A stretch of DNA of 64,000 nt, taken from contig CAVQXT010000001.1 in NCBI GenBank assembly GCA_963717945.1, positions 62,001-126,000 on the forward strand, written 5' to 3'. Source of the DNA: FEN-299 sp963717945. GTDB taxonomy: Bacteria; Acidobacteriota; Vicinamibacteria; Vicinamibacterales; Fen-181. The stretch's first letter is position 1. Every line of letters starts with the position of its first letter. Shown here in pieces: positions 55,518-64,000 of this stretch. Both the position numbers and the translations under genes were made by a program. A model generated the notes under the pieces. That model was not told the DNA's origin. It did no database searches and worked only from the letters and a program-made list of their open reading frames with translations.

Positions 55518-56544
55518 TCAGAAGAACGGGATTGCATCCGACAACGTACAGGCCAACATAGGTACCGTATCGGTCATGTCGTTGTGGATCATGAGCCTCT
55601 TCAGCGTCATGGGGTTCGCCGAACGATTGATGAGGCCGCGCCTGGTGGTTACGGCAAGGGAATAACCCGCATCTGACACCATGCGAACGAGTTCGGGGTC
55701 GGTACGCCCCATTGGGATAGCAGAAGGCCGTGACCGGCTTGTCGAGCCGCGCCGACAGGTCCAGCCGGGAATTCTGGATCTCTACTCGGGCCTCGGCCTT
55801 CGGAACCCGCGTCAGGATGACGTGGCTCCTGGTATGGGAGCCGAAGGCAATTCCCGCGGCGGACATCTGGACGACCTCGTCCCAGTTCATCCAGGGTCGC
55901 CTCTCGTGGAGCTTGGCGTTGAGATCCGCGAGATTGCGGTCCACGTGGGACATGACCTCGTCGAGCACGCCTTGTTCGAGTGCCTTCAGACGCTGCACGA
56001 CCAGTTCCGCCGCCAGATGCCTGTCCGCGGGAAGGCCGGCGCCGTTGTCGCTCCTCGCGCCTCTGGAGGGCGACGCGGACGCCAACACTTCGGCGAATCG
56101 CCGGGCGGGGGCGTTATGAATGTAGTAACAGATGCGGTCCGGCCAGGGCCATCTCCCGGTGCCGACCTGGCCCGTCGCGATGAAGATCGTCGCCGGGACC
56201 CCGTATCTCCTCAGGATCGGAAAGGCGTACTCGTAGTTGTCCACCCACCCGTCATCGAACGTGATGGCGCAGGTGCCATCGATCGGCCGTGCCAATATGT
56301 CATCCAGGGGGACAGGCCGGTAATGCCGGGTGAGGTACCTGACCTGAGATTCGAACGTCTCCTGCGTGACATACATGCCGGGCTGCGTGAACGTGAGGTC
56401 GTCGCTGCCGGCCGGCAGGATCCGGTGGTAGGCAAGGATCACCCCCCGGTTCCGTCGCCAGGACCGAAGCAGGCGGGCGCCACCGGCGTGGAACAGGAAG
56501 CCGGCAGCGACGTGTTTGGCTCGGACCTTCAACCCTGAGATCAT
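55518..56544 (-). CDS. polysaccharide deacetylase, +1 frameshift after CYPNG (paralogue)
   Basis: ~341 residues if one base is skipped. VILAYHRILPAG, CAITFDDGWVDNYEYAF, FGSHTRSHVILTRVP and AFCYPNG match the deacetylase at 40711-41770. After CCC-AAT-GGG an extra G moves the frame, and RTDPELVRMVSDAGYSLAVTTRRG continues in +1 to the stop at 55518; the unshifted frame runs to 55477, ending in an ATGA overlap with wecB. Start at ATG 56544 (MISGLKVRAKHVAAGF); the region upstream in frame is not homologous. Same expected activity as its paralogue. Confidence 0.82.
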
Positions 56545-56686
56545 GGCTCTTCCCAGACCCGATGCATTAGACGTCCTTTTAGACAAACCGGTGCTAATCT
56601 TCCTCAACGCCGGTCTCCGTGTCCAGTCCGGAAAGGCATGTCCCAAGAGCACAGGTGAACCGATAGAAATAGGGCGGACTGTATCG

Positions 56687-57790
56687 ATGAAGATCCTTCA
56701 CCTCATCACCGGAGACATGTGGGCCGGAGCGGAGGTCCAGATGTTGGGCCTCGCCCGGGCCCTCTCGGCAGGTCACGCGGTCCGGCTGGAGGTGGTCACA
56801 TTTAACGGCGGCGCCCTGGCATCTCGGCTCCGCCAGCAAGGAGTTCCGGTCGAAGTCGTCAGCGAGGCGGACCATGGGCTTTGGGGGCTCGTGACGGCTT
56901 GCCGGAGGACAATGGCCAGGTTCGAGCCCGACGTTCTCCACACACACGGGTTCAAGGAGAACCTGGTCGGCGGCATAGCGGCGAGGCTCCGCGGGACCAG
57001 GGTGGTGAGAACGCACCACGGCAAGGGCATGATTGGTGCGGCGTTCCGGTACGATGCGGTCGAGCGGCTGAACGCACAGCTCCTGAGCGACCGGTTGATT
57101 GTGGTCTCGAACGACCTCGAACAGTTCCTGGGGGAGTTTGGCCTGCCGAGGAAGAAGATGACCGTCGTCTTGAACGGGGTGAGTCCGCTCGAGAAACCAC
57201 CCCGAGACGAGGTCATCGCCCTGAAACACCAACTCGGGTTGCCGGAAGAATCGATTGTTGTCGGGACCACGGGGAGGCTGGTGTCGGTCAAGGGCCATGC
57301 GGACTTCCTCCGCGCTGCCCGACTCATATCCGAGGCCGATAGCCGTGTGAGATTCGTGATTGTGGGCGATGGTCCGCTCATGTCCGAGCTCGTCGTCGAA
57401 GCTGAGACGCTCGGAATCAGGGGAGTGACCGTGTTTGCCGGATTTCGAGATGACGCGGCCCGGCTCGGAGAGGCGTTCGACGTGTTCGCGCTGACGTCAC
57501 GGCACGAGGGCATCCCGATCGCCCTGCTGGAGGCGATGAGCCTCGGCAAGCCTGTTGTTGCAACGAATGTTGGCGGGATACCTGAGGTCGTCAGCGACGG
57601 CGTCAACGGGATGCTGGTTCCGCCCGGCGACCCTGGTGCGTTCGCGAGAGCGTGTCTGCAACTTCTCGGCGACGCGCCCCTGCGGGGGCGCCTGTCCGAA
57701 GCTGCCGCAGCCGACGTCAGGGACAGGTTCTCTGTCGACGGATGCGCGAGGCAAACGCTCGCGGTCTACCAGGAGGTCATGGCCGCATGA
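56687..57790 (+). CDS. GT4 glycosyltransferase
   Basis: 367 residues starting KILHLITGDMWAGAEVQMLGLARAL, with LHTHGFKENLVGGIAA, VRTHHGKGMIG, VLNGVSPLEKP, GTTGRLVSVKGHADFLRAA and HEGIPIALLEAMSLGKPVVATNVGG, all standard GT4 features. Similar in layout to the gene at 33415. The open frame upstream to 56516 lies across the divergent spacer and is not used. It overlaps the next glycosyltransferase by ATGA. Confidence 0.92.
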   Translation: MKILHLITGDMWAGAEVQMLGLARALSAGHAVRLEVVTFNGGALASRLRQQGVPVEVVSEADHGLWGLVTACRRTMARFEPDVLHTHGFKENLVGGIAARLRGTRVVRTHHGKGMIGAAFRYDAVERLNAQLLSDRLIVVSNDLEQFLGEFGLPRKKMTVVLNGVSPLEKPPRDEVIALKHQLGLPEESIVVGTTGRLVSVKGHADFLRAARLISEADSRVRFVIVGDGPLMSELVVEAETLGIRGVTVFAGFRDDAARLGEAFDVFALTSRHEGIPIALLEAMSLGKPVVATNVGGIPEVVSDGVNGMLVPPGDPGAFARACLQLLGDAPLRGRLSEAAAADVRDRFSVDGCARQTLAVYQEVMAA

Positions 57791-58995
57791 ACATTCTGTA
57801 CGTCTGGGATGCGGATTACCCCTGGGACGTCAGGGCCGAGAAGATCTGCGGGACCCTCCTCGAAAACGGCTTCGCCGTGCACCTTGCCGCAAGGAACCTC
57901 AAACGTTCGCCCGAGCACCAAGTGATCGACGGGCTCGAGGTCCACCGCCTCAAAGCACGTGGCGGCCGGCGGACCAACTACGCCTTGTCCTTCCCGGCGT
58001 TCTTCAATCCCGTGTGGCGACGCTTCCTGGACAGGATAATCCGTGAGCAGGGGATCGACCTGGTGATCGTGCGGGACCTTCCGATGGCGATCACCGCGAT
58101 CCGGGCGGGGCAGCGGCATCGCATACCGGTCGTGTTCGACATGGCCGAAGACTACGTGGCGATGGTGCGGGATATCTGGCGCGCGCGGAAGTTCCGTGGA
58201 TTCAACCTCGTCGTGCGGAACCCCTATTTTGCGAGACTCGTCGAGAAGTACTCCCTGAAGAAGGCGGACCACGTTCTCGTCGTCGTTGACGAGTCCCGGC
58301 AGCGAGTCGTCGGGGAGGGAGTTTCGCCCGACAGAGTCAGTATCGTCAGCAATACGCCTCCGCTGAAGGCGTTCACGAGGGATGTTCCTCCCCCAGACTC
58401 GACGCTCGACTCGATCTCCCGACGTTACTCGGCGATCTACACGGGTGGCATTCAAATGGGTCGCGGGATCCAGCTCGTGCTGGCAGCGATACCGGAAATC
58501 GTCAAGAGCATTCCGGACTTTCTTTTCGTCGTGGCCGGAGACGGATATGCCGTCTGCCGGCTGAAGGCGATGGTCGAGCAGCAGGCGCTCCAAGACCACG
58601 TGATGTGGACGGGCTGGGTCGATCACGAGCGGATCTTCGACGTTCTCAGGGTCTGTAAACTGGGGATCATTCCGCACTTTGCCACCGACCACGTCAATAC
58701 CACGGTGCCGAACAAGGTCTTCGACTACATGGGTGTTGGGCTCCCGGTCGTCGCCTCGGACGCGGTTCCCCTGAAGAGGATCCTCGAAGAGGAGAAATGC
58801 GGGCTGACATTCAGAAGCGGTGACGCGTCCGACCTGGCCAGAGTGGTGATCAGGGCCTACTCTTCCGATAACGACTATGGCAGGAACGGCAGGGCCGCCG
58901 TCAAGGCCAGGTACAACTGGGGCCAAGACGGCAGAAGGTTGATTTCTGCTATTGAGAACGTCGGTTGCCGGATGCCAGGGATGACAGGATCGTAG
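57787..58995 (+). CDS. GT4 glycosyltransferase
   Basis: 402 residues. ILYVWDADYPWDVRAEKICGTLLENGFAVHLAARN (acceptor domain), VVFDMAEDYVAMVRD, VSNTPPLKAF, AIYTGGIQMGRGIQLVLAAI, MWTGWVDHERIF, NTTVPNKVFDYMGVGLPVVASD, the last matching the NKxFEYM-type donor loop of capsule GT4 enzymes. Linked to the previous gene by ATGA overlap. The 183 bases after it hold no gene. Confidence 0.9.
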   Translation: MNILYVWDADYPWDVRAEKICGTLLENGFAVHLAARNLKRSPEHQVIDGLEVHRLKARGGRRTNYALSFPAFFNPVWRRFLDRIIREQGIDLVIVRDLPMAITAIRAGQRHRIPVVFDMAEDYVAMVRDIWRARKFRGFNLVVRNPYFARLVEKYSLKKADHVLVVVDESRQRVVGEGVSPDRVSIVSNTPPLKAFTRDVPPPDSTLDSISRRYSAIYTGGIQMGRGIQLVLAAIPEIVKSIPDFLFVVAGDGYAVCRLKAMVEQQALQDHVMWTGWVDHERIFDVLRVCKLGIIPHFATDHVNTTVPNKVFDYMGVGLPVVASDAVPLKRILEEEKCGLTFRSGDASDLARVVIRAYSSDNDYGRNGRAAVKARYNWGQDGRRLISAIENVGCRMPGMTGS

Positions 58996-59178
58996 GCTTG
59001 GCTTACGGTATTTTCAGAATTGTAAGCGGCGAGGGCGACCTTTCCGGGCCAACGGCCAGTACTCCGTGACAATCTGGCGTTGGCGCAGATCGTGCGTGTC
59101 GCCTCCGTGAACACTCAGTTCATGTGTGTCGCGAAACACAGCTGGGCCGACGAGCAGGAGTAGCCACAGGCACCGTTT

Positions 59179-60906
59179 ATGAAGAGACTCGACCTCATCG
59201 CGTGGCGGGCGCTCGCCATCATCCTGTTCCTGGCGTCTCCATCCCGTTTACTTGCCGCCACGCTCTTCGCCGACAGCACCCTACCGGCAGATATAACGAA
59301 CGGGACCTATTCCATTGCCCGTAGAAACGCAACCGGCGCAGACGGAAACGCTTATCGTACGGTGAGGGCGGCCATTTCGGCTATGGTCGCGGGCGACACC
59401 TGCTACGTTCGAGGCGGTACGTACACTGAAATCGGCATCGATATTCAGGTGAAGAACGACGGCTCGGCGGCCCGTCCCTACACACTTTCATCCTACCCGG
59501 GCGAGTGGGCCATCATCGACGGCAGGCACGCCAGCACCGCGAGCGACCAGTCGATCTTTACCATGTACGAGAAGGTGATTTCCTACTGGCGCTTCGTCAG
59601 ACTGGAGATCACGGGCGGAGGCAATCTCTCGGCACTGCCGAACTACGGCGCCGCGATTCATGTGGCCGCCAGACATTGCCTCTTTCAGTACCTCTATATT
59701 CATGACAACTATGCGAGCACGGTCAATGCCGGAGCGGCAGCCGGCATGATGTTGTTAGGCGGGTCGCAAGACAACGTGGTGGAGTACTGTCATTTCAGGG
59801 GCAATGGGAACCCTTTGGGAGACGTCAACACGGCGAACGCCAATCTCGCGATCTACTCGGACTATAAGTACGCGAACCCCGTGGACATCAACACGGCGAC
59901 CATCAGGAACGAGGTCAGGTTCAATCTGTTCGAGGGTGTTTCGAGTGCAGGGCGGACGCCGGTGGGGTTCGTGCACAAGGGATTCCAGCGGTTGACCGGC
60001 TATACGCACGGCGAAACCCGCAATGCCGCCGACGCGCTTCCGAACGATGCGACGTACCGGGCGTACGGAGACAGGATCCATAACAACATCTTTCTCGGAC
60101 ACGCCCAGGCGGCCCGGCTGGACCAGGACTATGTTCAGTTCTACAACAACATCGTCGACATCGACTTGGCTGGCGCCATCGCAGCCACGGACTTCGGGAC
60201 GGCGACCGACCGCTTCGCTGCCGTTCGGACTTCCGACGCCTTCATAACCAGGCGAGGCTCATTCTGGCCGGGCGTGTACAACAACACGGTTCTGGCCAAC
60301 GGTGGCCAGGGCGTCACTCTCGTGACCATCAAGGGTAACTGGAACTGCTCGGTTGACGGCACAGTGAGCGACTACAGCGCCGGATTTGCCCCGAACAACA
60401 TCATCGATTCGGCCGACGCCGGCTACGACTGGAAGGCCCTTTCGGTCAATTCAGGAAGCTCGACCAACTGCACAGGTGCACAGCCGCACGTGCTGACGAG
60501 ATTCAACCTCTCCCGGAATCTAGTTTTCAAGGCCAAAGACCCCACGAACGTAATTTACTTCGAGCGTCCGGCAGGTCAGTTCACGGTCGCGACCATTCCA
60601 GCTTCAGGCGCCGCCGATCTGGTATGGAGCCGGACCGACGTTTCTCCATATCTCGGCACCACCGGATCGGCTAAGTACATGGCGTCAGGCACTTACGCGC
60701 TCGACGGATCTCATGCAATTGGCAGCGCAGGGCTAGGCGGCAATCACCCGTACTTGGGCGTGCAGGTCCCTTCATATGTGGGCGCGGTGGACCCAGGCAA
60801 CAGCGGCTGGGTCGATACTGTTCTTGGTCTGTCCGTCACCCAAAACCTGAAGGATCGACCCGATATGGGCCCTGCCAAACCCAGCACTGTGTCAGTCAGG
60901 CATTAG
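59179..60906 (+). CDS. secreted right-handed beta-helix protein (second)
   Basis: 575 residues. Signal peptide (LIAWRALAIILFLASPSRLLA), N-terminal cap with RNATGADGNAYRTVRAAISAMVAGDTCYVRGGTY, then Asn-rich parallel beta-helix coils (HCLFQYLYIHDNYAS, NVVEYCHFRGNGNP, RIHNNIFLGHAQAARLD, FYNNIVDIDL) and a C-terminal region closing with PDMGP. Same plan as the protein at 42087, so a lyase-like or glycan-binding role outside the cell is likely; catalytic residues cannot be named. Followed 31 bases later by the second PaaK-like gene. Confidence 0.8.
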   Translation: MKRLDLIAWRALAIILFLASPSRLLAATLFADSTLPADITNGTYSIARRNATGADGNAYRTVRAAISAMVAGDTCYVRGGTYTEIGIDIQVKNDGSAARPYTLSSYPGEWAIIDGRHASTASDQSIFTMYEKVISYWRFVRLEITGGGNLSALPNYGAAIHVAARHCLFQYLYIHDNYASTVNAGAAAGMMLLGGSQDNVVEYCHFRGNGNPLGDVNTANANLAIYSDYKYANPVDINTATIRNEVRFNLFEGVSSAGRTPVGFVHKGFQRLTGYTHGETRNAADALPNDATYRAYGDRIHNNIFLGHAQAARLDQDYVQFYNNIVDIDLAGAIAATDFGTATDRFAAVRTSDAFITRRGSFWPGVYNNTVLANGGQGVTLVTIKGNWNCSVDGTVSDYSAGFAPNNIIDSADAGYDWKALSVNSGSSTNCTGAQPHVLTRFNLSRNLVFKAKDPTNVIYFERPAGQFTVATIPASGAADLVWSRTDVSPYLGTTGSAKYMASGTYALDGSHAIGSAGLGGNHPYLGVQVPSYVGAVDPGNSGWVDTVLGLSVTQNLKDRPDMGPAKPSTVSVRH

Positions 60907-60936
60907 CGCCGAGCGTGACTGCCATATCGTGATTTC

Positions 60937-62283
60937 ATGAACAAGTGGGCGGCGCGCCACCTCGTCTACCTTCCGACCCAGCGACTCCTCGGGCAGGACC
61001 TCGGCCGACACCTCGGTGAGGTCGAGGGGCGGGAGCGGCTCAGTGTCGAAGAGATCTTGTCGATACGCGACAGACGAATCCGTCTGCTGGTCGAACACGC
61101 CTGCCGGCAAGTGCCCTACTACAGGGAGTTGTTCGACAGCCTTGGAATAGGACCTGAAACGGTCCAATCGTACGCCGACCTCGTGAAACTGCCGGTCCTG
61201 ACCAAGCGGCACATCCTCGAGCGTCCCGCCGACCTGCTTGCGCCGGCATTCCCGGGACGGCTGTTCGAAAGAAAGACCAGTGGCTCGACGGGCCTAACCC
61301 TCCACTTCAAGAAGGAAGCCGATGCACTGGCGGCCAACGACGCGGTCATGTACCGCTGCTATGCGTGGTACGGCATCGAGATTGGCGACCGACAGGCGAG
61401 GTTCTGGGGTGTCCCGGTTGTTCCGAAGCTGCGTTACAGGGAGCGGCTGAAGGACCTGGTGACCAATCGCATCCGCATATCTGCCTTCGACATTTCCTGC
61501 TCGAGGGTGGAGAGGGAGTACCGGCGGATCCTGAAGTTCGGGCCGGCCTACTTCTACGGATACACGAGCGCCATTTACGGATTCGCGATTGTGGCGAGGA
61601 GGCTGGGCCTCGATCTCAAGACGCTCGATCTCAAGGCGGTGATCTGCACCGCGGAGAAAATGTACCCGCAGCACCGGACCGTCTTGGAGGAGGCCTTCTC
61701 CTGCCCTGTCGTGGACGAGTACGGTTCGAGCGAGAACGGAGTCATTGCGTTTCAGTGCAAACTAGGCAGGATGCACACGATGGCGGACCATCTCGCCATC
61801 GAGTTCGTGAACGCTGAAGGAGTGCCAGTTGGCTCCGGCGAGCTTGGGAGAATCCTCGTGACCGATCTCTCGGGCTACGCGATGCCCCTCGTGAGGTACG
61901 AAATTGGTGACTTGGGGAAGTACTCCGCTGAGACGTGCAGTTGTGGCATCAACCTCCCCTTGATGGAAATCGTCGAAGGCAGGACTGAAGACTTTATCCG
62001 TACCCAGTCCGGTAAACTCGTCCATGCCGCCTATCTCTGCTACACCCTCAAAGACGACGCGGTGACCGAATTCAAGATGTACCAGAAGACTCTGGATTCT
62101 CTGGTCGTCCAAATCGTTAGGTCCAGCACTTTCTCACAAGGCACCGAGCGTCGGCTGGAGAAGAACATGCGGACGGCGCTCGGGGAAGCGGTCAACATCC
62201 GGTTCGAATACGTCCAGGTGATACCCAGAGAACCGTCGGGAAAGCTGCGTTACTTCGTCTCGGAGCTGGGCGGCACAAAGTAG
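60937..62283 (+). CDS. PaaK/CapK-like adenylate-forming enzyme (paralogue)
   Basis: 448 residues, closely similar to the enzyme at 34605 from the first residues (MNKWAARHLVYLPTQRLLGQD) on. KTSGSTGLTLHFKKEAD, VVDEYGSSENGVIAFQCKLG, CSCGINLPLMEIVEGRTEDF and SGKLRYFVSE are all kept. Predicted acyl-adenylate former with unknown acid substrate. Presence of two such enzymes agrees with the doubling of other families in this locus. Confidence 0.88.
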   Translation: MNKWAARHLVYLPTQRLLGQDLGRHLGEVEGRERLSVEEILSIRDRRIRLLVEHACRQVPYYRELFDSLGIGPETVQSYADLVKLPVLTKRHILERPADLLAPAFPGRLFERKTSGSTGLTLHFKKEADALAANDAVMYRCYAWYGIEIGDRQARFWGVPVVPKLRYRERLKDLVTNRIRISAFDISCSRVEREYRRILKFGPAYFYGYTSAIYGFAIVARRLGLDLKTLDLKAVICTAEKMYPQHRTVLEEAFSCPVVDEYGSSENGVIAFQCKLGRMHTMADHLAIEFVNAEGVPVGSGELGRILVTDLSGYAMPLVRYEIGDLGKYSAETCSCGINLPLMEIVEGRTEDFIRTQSGKLVHAAYLCYTLKDDAVTEFKMYQKTLDSLVVQIVRSSTFSQGTERRLEKNMRTALGEAVNIRFEYVQVIPREPSGKLRYFVSELGGTK

Positions 62284-62337
62284 GGCCAGGGCCGTTCTCT
62301 CCGGAGGATTTGCGCGCGTGGCGGGTGGGGGGCAAGC

Positions 62338-62880
62338 TCAGGGCACCATGAAACCCATCCGCCCCTTCCCGAGGGCGTCGATGATCTCCCGTTTGCGCTC
62401 CTCGGTGATCACACCGATTCGATATTCGGCCTCTGTGAAGTCCGTCGCCGGCCTCATTCGCAGCATCGCCGCATAGTCGGCTACCGACAGGACGCGAGCC
62501 GCCGGCACCCCGGCCCACACCTCGCCGGGCGGGATGTCCCGGTTGACGGTGGAGTTCGCCCCGACGATGCTGGTCTCGCCGATCGTGACGCCCGGCAGGA
62601 TGACCGCGCCCGCCCCGATGAAGCAGTTCCTGCCGATGCGCACAAGCCCGATCCTCGTCTTCCCCAGGCACTTGAGCGAACTGGCATCGTGGGCGAACAC
62701 CCGCACGCCGGGGCCGAACGTCACGCCGTCTTCGATGGTGATGAGGAAACAGTGGCTCGGGTCGAGAAAGAAGCCGTCGTTCAACTCGACGTTCTTGCCC
62801 AGCACCAGGCCCCTCCGCACCAGGCCCTCGATGTACCGGCGTCGCCGCAGGTTGATGATCCAGTTCAGCATTGCATCCAT
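62338..62880 (-). CDS. left-handed beta-helix acyltransferase
   Basis: 180 residues with hexapeptide repeats: VELNDGFFLDPSHCF, ITIEDGVTFGPGVRVFAHDA, IGRNCFIGAGAVILPGVTIGETSIVGANSTVNRDIPPGEVWAGVPA. This is the O- or N-acetyltransferase fold (trimeric LbH). The His in FAHDASS is at the expected catalytic place. Probably acetylates a sugar of the polymer using acetyl-CoA. It follows the GT2 gene in the same minus-strand run, 9 bases after its stop. Confidence 0.88.
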   Translation of the reverse strand: MDAMLNWIINLRRRRYIEGLVRRGLVLGKNVELNDGFFLDPSHCFLITIEDGVTFGPGVRVFAHDASSLKCLGKTRIGLVRIGRNCFIGAGAVILPGVTIGETSIVGANSTVNRDIPPGEVWAGVPAARVLSVADYAAMLRMRPATDFTEAEYRIGVITEERKREIIDALGKGRMGFMVP

Positions 62881-62889
62881 CCGCCGCGG

Positions 62890-63994
62890 CTACCGCCGCG
62901 AAGGCTCCCACGTCACCGCCCCGCGGCCCCGCACGGCGTTGAGCCAGGCGTGCAGGATCGACAGGTTGACCAGCACGAAGAACGGGACGATCCTCCAGAT
63001 TCCGGTGACTCGCGCGTGCGACCTGATCACAGACGCAGTCAGAACGTATCCAAGCACCTGGGCCGCGGCCAGGGCCGCGAAGATCGACGACGACGGCGCA
63101 AGGACGAGACTGCTGGCGAACGCGCCGATCATCGCGAACGGCACCAGCCACCGGCACAACTTGTGGCTGAACAGCTCCCACGCCGAGAGGCCGTGGCGGA
63201 ACGGGTTGAGCAGGTGCAGGTTCCGCCCCAGGCTCCTGAGGCCCCTCGAGACGGTCCGGACCTTTCGGGCGTACTCGGCCTGCGGGTCGCTGAGATCGGC
63301 ATAGGACCCGACCGCCGTGGAATCCGAAACGCCGCGCATGCCCCTTCCGGACCGTGTTCAGCAGGGTGTTGAAATCGCTCGGCAGGTCCACGGGCCACGG
63401 GTCGCACACCTCCCGCCGCGCCGCGAAGAACGACCCGCTCAGGCCGACGACCGACCCGACGCGCGACTCGAGCGAGCGCAGGAACATCTCGTAGCGGACG
63501 TAGGCCCCTTCGCCGCTCGGCTGACCGTCGGCGCCGACCACCTGGTCCACGCTGCTGACGCAGCCGACACCCGGGTCGGCAAAGTTCTGCACGATGTTCC
63601 GGACGCCGTTCGGCTCCAGACGGGTGGAGGCGTCCGAGAAGACGAGGACTCGCCCGGAGGACGCCTCGATCGCGAGCGATTGCGCGAACTCCTTGCCCCG
63701 CCGCTCGGGCGCCGCGACCAGACTCACCCCCTGAGCCGCATACTCCCGCACGAAGTCGTGGGTGGCATCGTCCGAGCAGTCCGACGCGACGATGACCTCC
63801 ATGAGGTCGCGCGGGTAGTCGAGCGCCAGGGTGTTCTCGATCTTGGACCGGATGCGCGCGGCCTCGTTGCGCGCGGCGATGATGAACGACACTCTCGGCG
63901 TGACGGCCGCGCGGCGCACCGGCTTCCCGAACAGGCGCGCGACGACGTACAGCACCGCCGGATACCCGAAGTAGGCATAGAAGATGAAGACCAC
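62890..63994 (-). CDS. GT2 glycosyltransferase, frameshift near 63340, 5' end at window edge
   Basis: Inverting GT-A enzyme with a leading membrane helix (VFIFYAYFGYPAVLYVVARLFG). RVSFIIAARNEAARI, VIVASDCSDDATHDFV, LVFSDASTRLEPN (DxD-like SDAS) and SVDQVVG are N-terminal catalytic features; DFNTLLNTVRKG is then followed in the +1 frame by MRGVSDSTAVGSYADL and several C-terminal membrane helices (62890-63339). One extra G in GGGG at about 63341-63344 explains the shift; corrected length is at least 367 residues. The frame is open to the window end, so the N-terminus may be incomplete. Confidence 0.8.
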
Positions 63995-64000
63995 GCATGC

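Overview
The window is GC-rich, densely coded bacterial DNA with no rRNA, tRNA, CRISPR array, phage or transposase gene that I can see. Gene content is Gram-negative (PpiD-like foldase, polysaccharide export protein, outer-membrane beta-barrel). Codon bias, GAF/PilZ signalling genes and many short intergenic repeats fit an Acidobacteriota-type genome, possibly Vicinamibacteria; this is inference from style, since no marker gene settles it.

Bases 1-17400 are mostly core genes: the end of an MFS exporter, a small lipoprotein, SppA, a PpiD/SurA-like foldase, then a cell-shape run (diguanylate cyclase, mreB, mreC, mreD, mrdA, rodA) followed by RNase G. Next come a DUF4097 surface protein, an anti-sigma/ECF sigma pair and a one-domain MGMT-like protein. 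A nine-unit 20-bp tandem array lies before a GAF/degenerate-GGDEF gene at 17951.

Bases 19376-30789 are an exopolysaccharide cluster in the order usual for exosortase-associated loci: two PilZ proteins, a sigma-54 activator, export protein, beta-barrel, Wzz-like chain-length protein, ExeA-like ATPase, tyrosine kinase, priming sugar transferase, polysaccharide deacetylase and GT4. No exosortase or PEP-CTERM substrate is inside the window.

Bases 31009 to the end hold a variable polysaccharide locus: many GT4 enzymes, a CapA-like protein, Wzy/O-antigen-ligase-like and Wzx-like membrane proteins, two UDP-GlcNAc 2-epimerases, two deacetylases, two beta-helix secreted proteins, two PaaK/CapK-like adenylating enzymes, an acetyltransferase and a GT2. 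In its middle (46353-54309) sits the most unusual part: an N5-(carboxyethyl)ornithine synthase-like reductase between two asparagine-synthetase-like ligases lacking the N-terminal Cys, facing a divergent group of ATP-grasp enzyme, PP-loop protein and membrane Rossmann protein. This looks like a module that makes an N-carboxyalkyl amino acid and couples it through an amide, either onto the glycan or as a small molecule.

Two further themes run through the window. Intergenic spaces are filled with 7-bp-period tandem repeats of several unrelated sequences and with palindromic elements, many beginning exactly at a TAG stop codon; one 45-bp element lies in frame inside a deacetylase gene. Second, about a dozen single-base frameshifts, nearly all +1, interrupt genes after 26 kb; two deacetylase paralogues carry theirs at the identical codon junction.
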